This document shows positions 12,371-12,643 of a DNA stretch of 12,643 nt, one piece after another. The position numbers and the translations under genes are program-made. Each line of letters begins with the position of its first letter. Positions within the stretch are counted from its first letter, which is position 1. Source of the stretch: an uncultured bacterium. GTDB taxonomy: Bacteria > Actinomycetota > Coriobacteriia > Coriobacteriales > Coriobacteriaceae. The stretch spans positions 1 to 12,643 of the forward strand of contig CAJMRP010000057.1 in NCBI GenBank assembly GCA_905215765.1, in the 5' to 3' direction. Below the pieces are notes generated by a model. The model saw only the letters and a program-made list of their open reading frames with translations. It searched no databases and had not been told where the DNA came from.

Positions 12371-12398
12371 CTATTCGCGCAGGCTTCTGCGCAGATAG
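12371..12398 (-). promoter_or_regulatory. Hairpin in the rpe leader
   Basis: GCGCAG-GCTT-CTGCGC (12377-12392) forms a stable hairpin, and the outer CTAT/ATAG (12371-12374, 12395-12398) extend it past a 2x2 internal loop. It lies at the very 5' end of the predicted ~74-nt rpe leader, where such hairpins often protect messages from decay. Confidence 0.45.
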
Positions 12399-12406
12399 TC
12401 GAGTTT

Positions 12407-12435
12407 ATTATATCCCATTACGGGGTAAAAAGCAA
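12407..12435 (-). promoter_or_regulatory. Sigma70-type promoter of rpe
   Basis: On the minus strand: -35 TTGCTT (12435-12430), 17-nt spacer, consensus -10 TATAAT (12412-12407). Transcription would start near 12400, about 74 nt before the rpe ATG. Confidence 0.75.
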
Positions 12436-12462
12436 GGCGAGCCGCTTGGCGGGCAGCAGAAA

Positions 12463-12502
12463 AAACTGCGCCATGCTGTAAAAAGGCAGCGCGGCGCAGT
12501 TT
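12463..12502 (-). terminator. Intrinsic terminator of glf
   Basis: On the minus strand, AAACTGCGCC (12502-12493) pairs with GGCGCAGTTT (12472-12463), with an inner GCTG/CAGC helix (12490-12487, 12478-12475), followed by a run of T residues to 12461. It lies 20 nt after the glf stop: a classic Rho-independent terminator. Confidence 0.8.
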
Positions 12503-12522
12503 GTAACTTTTTCTTGCAGGGA

Positions 12523-12643
12523 TTATTTTGCCAGCTCGGCACGCACGCAGGCCAGGGCAGATTCGATCACGCGGTCCATATCGTAGTACTTGTACTCGCC
12601 CAGACGTCCGCCGAAGATCACGCCCGGCTCGGCATCGGCCAGC
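12523..12643 (-). CDS. glf: UDP-galactopyranose mutase, C-terminal end (partial)
   Basis: Only the last 39 codons are inside the window; the gene continues past the right edge. The segment VIFGGRLGEYKYYDMDRVI matches the conserved C-terminal substrate/flavin region of UDP-galactopyranose mutase (GRLG-x-Y-x-Y-x-DMD), and the ending ESALACVRAELAK is the usual terminal helix. The enzyme is an FAD-dependent mutase converting UDP-galactopyranose to UDP-galactofuranose for galactofuranose-containing surface glycans. It ends with TAA at 12525-12523 and is followed by its own terminator, so it is not cotranscribed with rpe. Identification rests on a short but distinctive motif. Confidence 0.75.
   Translation of the reverse strand, partial: LADAEPGVIFGGRLGEYKYYDMDRVIESALACVRAELAK

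Noticed and set aside
1..12643. CRISPR arrays, tRNA or rRNA genes
   Set aside because: No regularly spaced repeat-spacer pattern, no cloverleaf with anticodon and T-arm consensus, and no rRNA-like sequence was seen on either strand.

Overview
Most of the window (about 1-11093) reads like one genome of a high-GC gut Actinomycetota, most probably a Collinsella-like member of the Coriobacteriia. This is inferred from codon use, gene content and intergenic style, not from a database match. The last ~0.8 kb (about 11907-12643) looks different. It carries a ribulose-phosphate 3-epimerase fragment and the tail of a UDP-galactopyranose mutase, with a TTGCTT-17-TATAAT promoter and a U-tailed terminator typical of a Bacillota (Oscillospiraceae-like) genome. 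The two parts meet inside a truncated IS3 transposase, so the right end is either a rearrangement or a metagenome assembly join.

Layout. 1-351 has no convincing gene and is packed with perfect inverted repeats. On the minus strand, a regulator with an unusual XRE-zinc ribbon-TipAS architecture (649-1476) is followed by a small glutaredoxin (352-597). Divergent from it on the plus strand is the tRNA methyltransferase TrmO (1618-2355). The 141-bp gap between them holds a good promoter for the regulator, two inverted repeats that could be operators, and a -10 box placed so that trmO could be leaderless. A PatB/MalY-type PLP C-S lyase follows (2467-3681).

Signalling block. 3826-6884 encodes a solute-binding lipoprotein whose stop overlaps the start of a membrane hybrid histidine kinase (ATGA overlap). 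Facing it, on the minus strand at 10279-7475, is a second hybrid kinase of BvgS/EvgS type with two solute-binding domains fused in front of the kinase. It is followed 41 nt later by an FMN-binding split-barrel (NimA-like) protein (7433-6954). A 15-bp perfect stem-loop separates the two converging units. The kinases are related in kinase and receiver domains, and both end at the receiver without an HPt or DNA-binding output. They look like split and fused versions of one sensing design.

Mobile block. A nested palindrome resembling a REP unit (10367-10397) lies just upstream of a truncated IS110-family recombinase (10528-11093). The leader between them (10432-10525) can fold into a nested multi-helix structure and is a candidate bridge RNA or translation-control element. 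The IS110 gene is cut at 11094 by the terminus of an IS3-family (IS2-like) element, which is itself missing its left half where the foreign-looking DNA starts.
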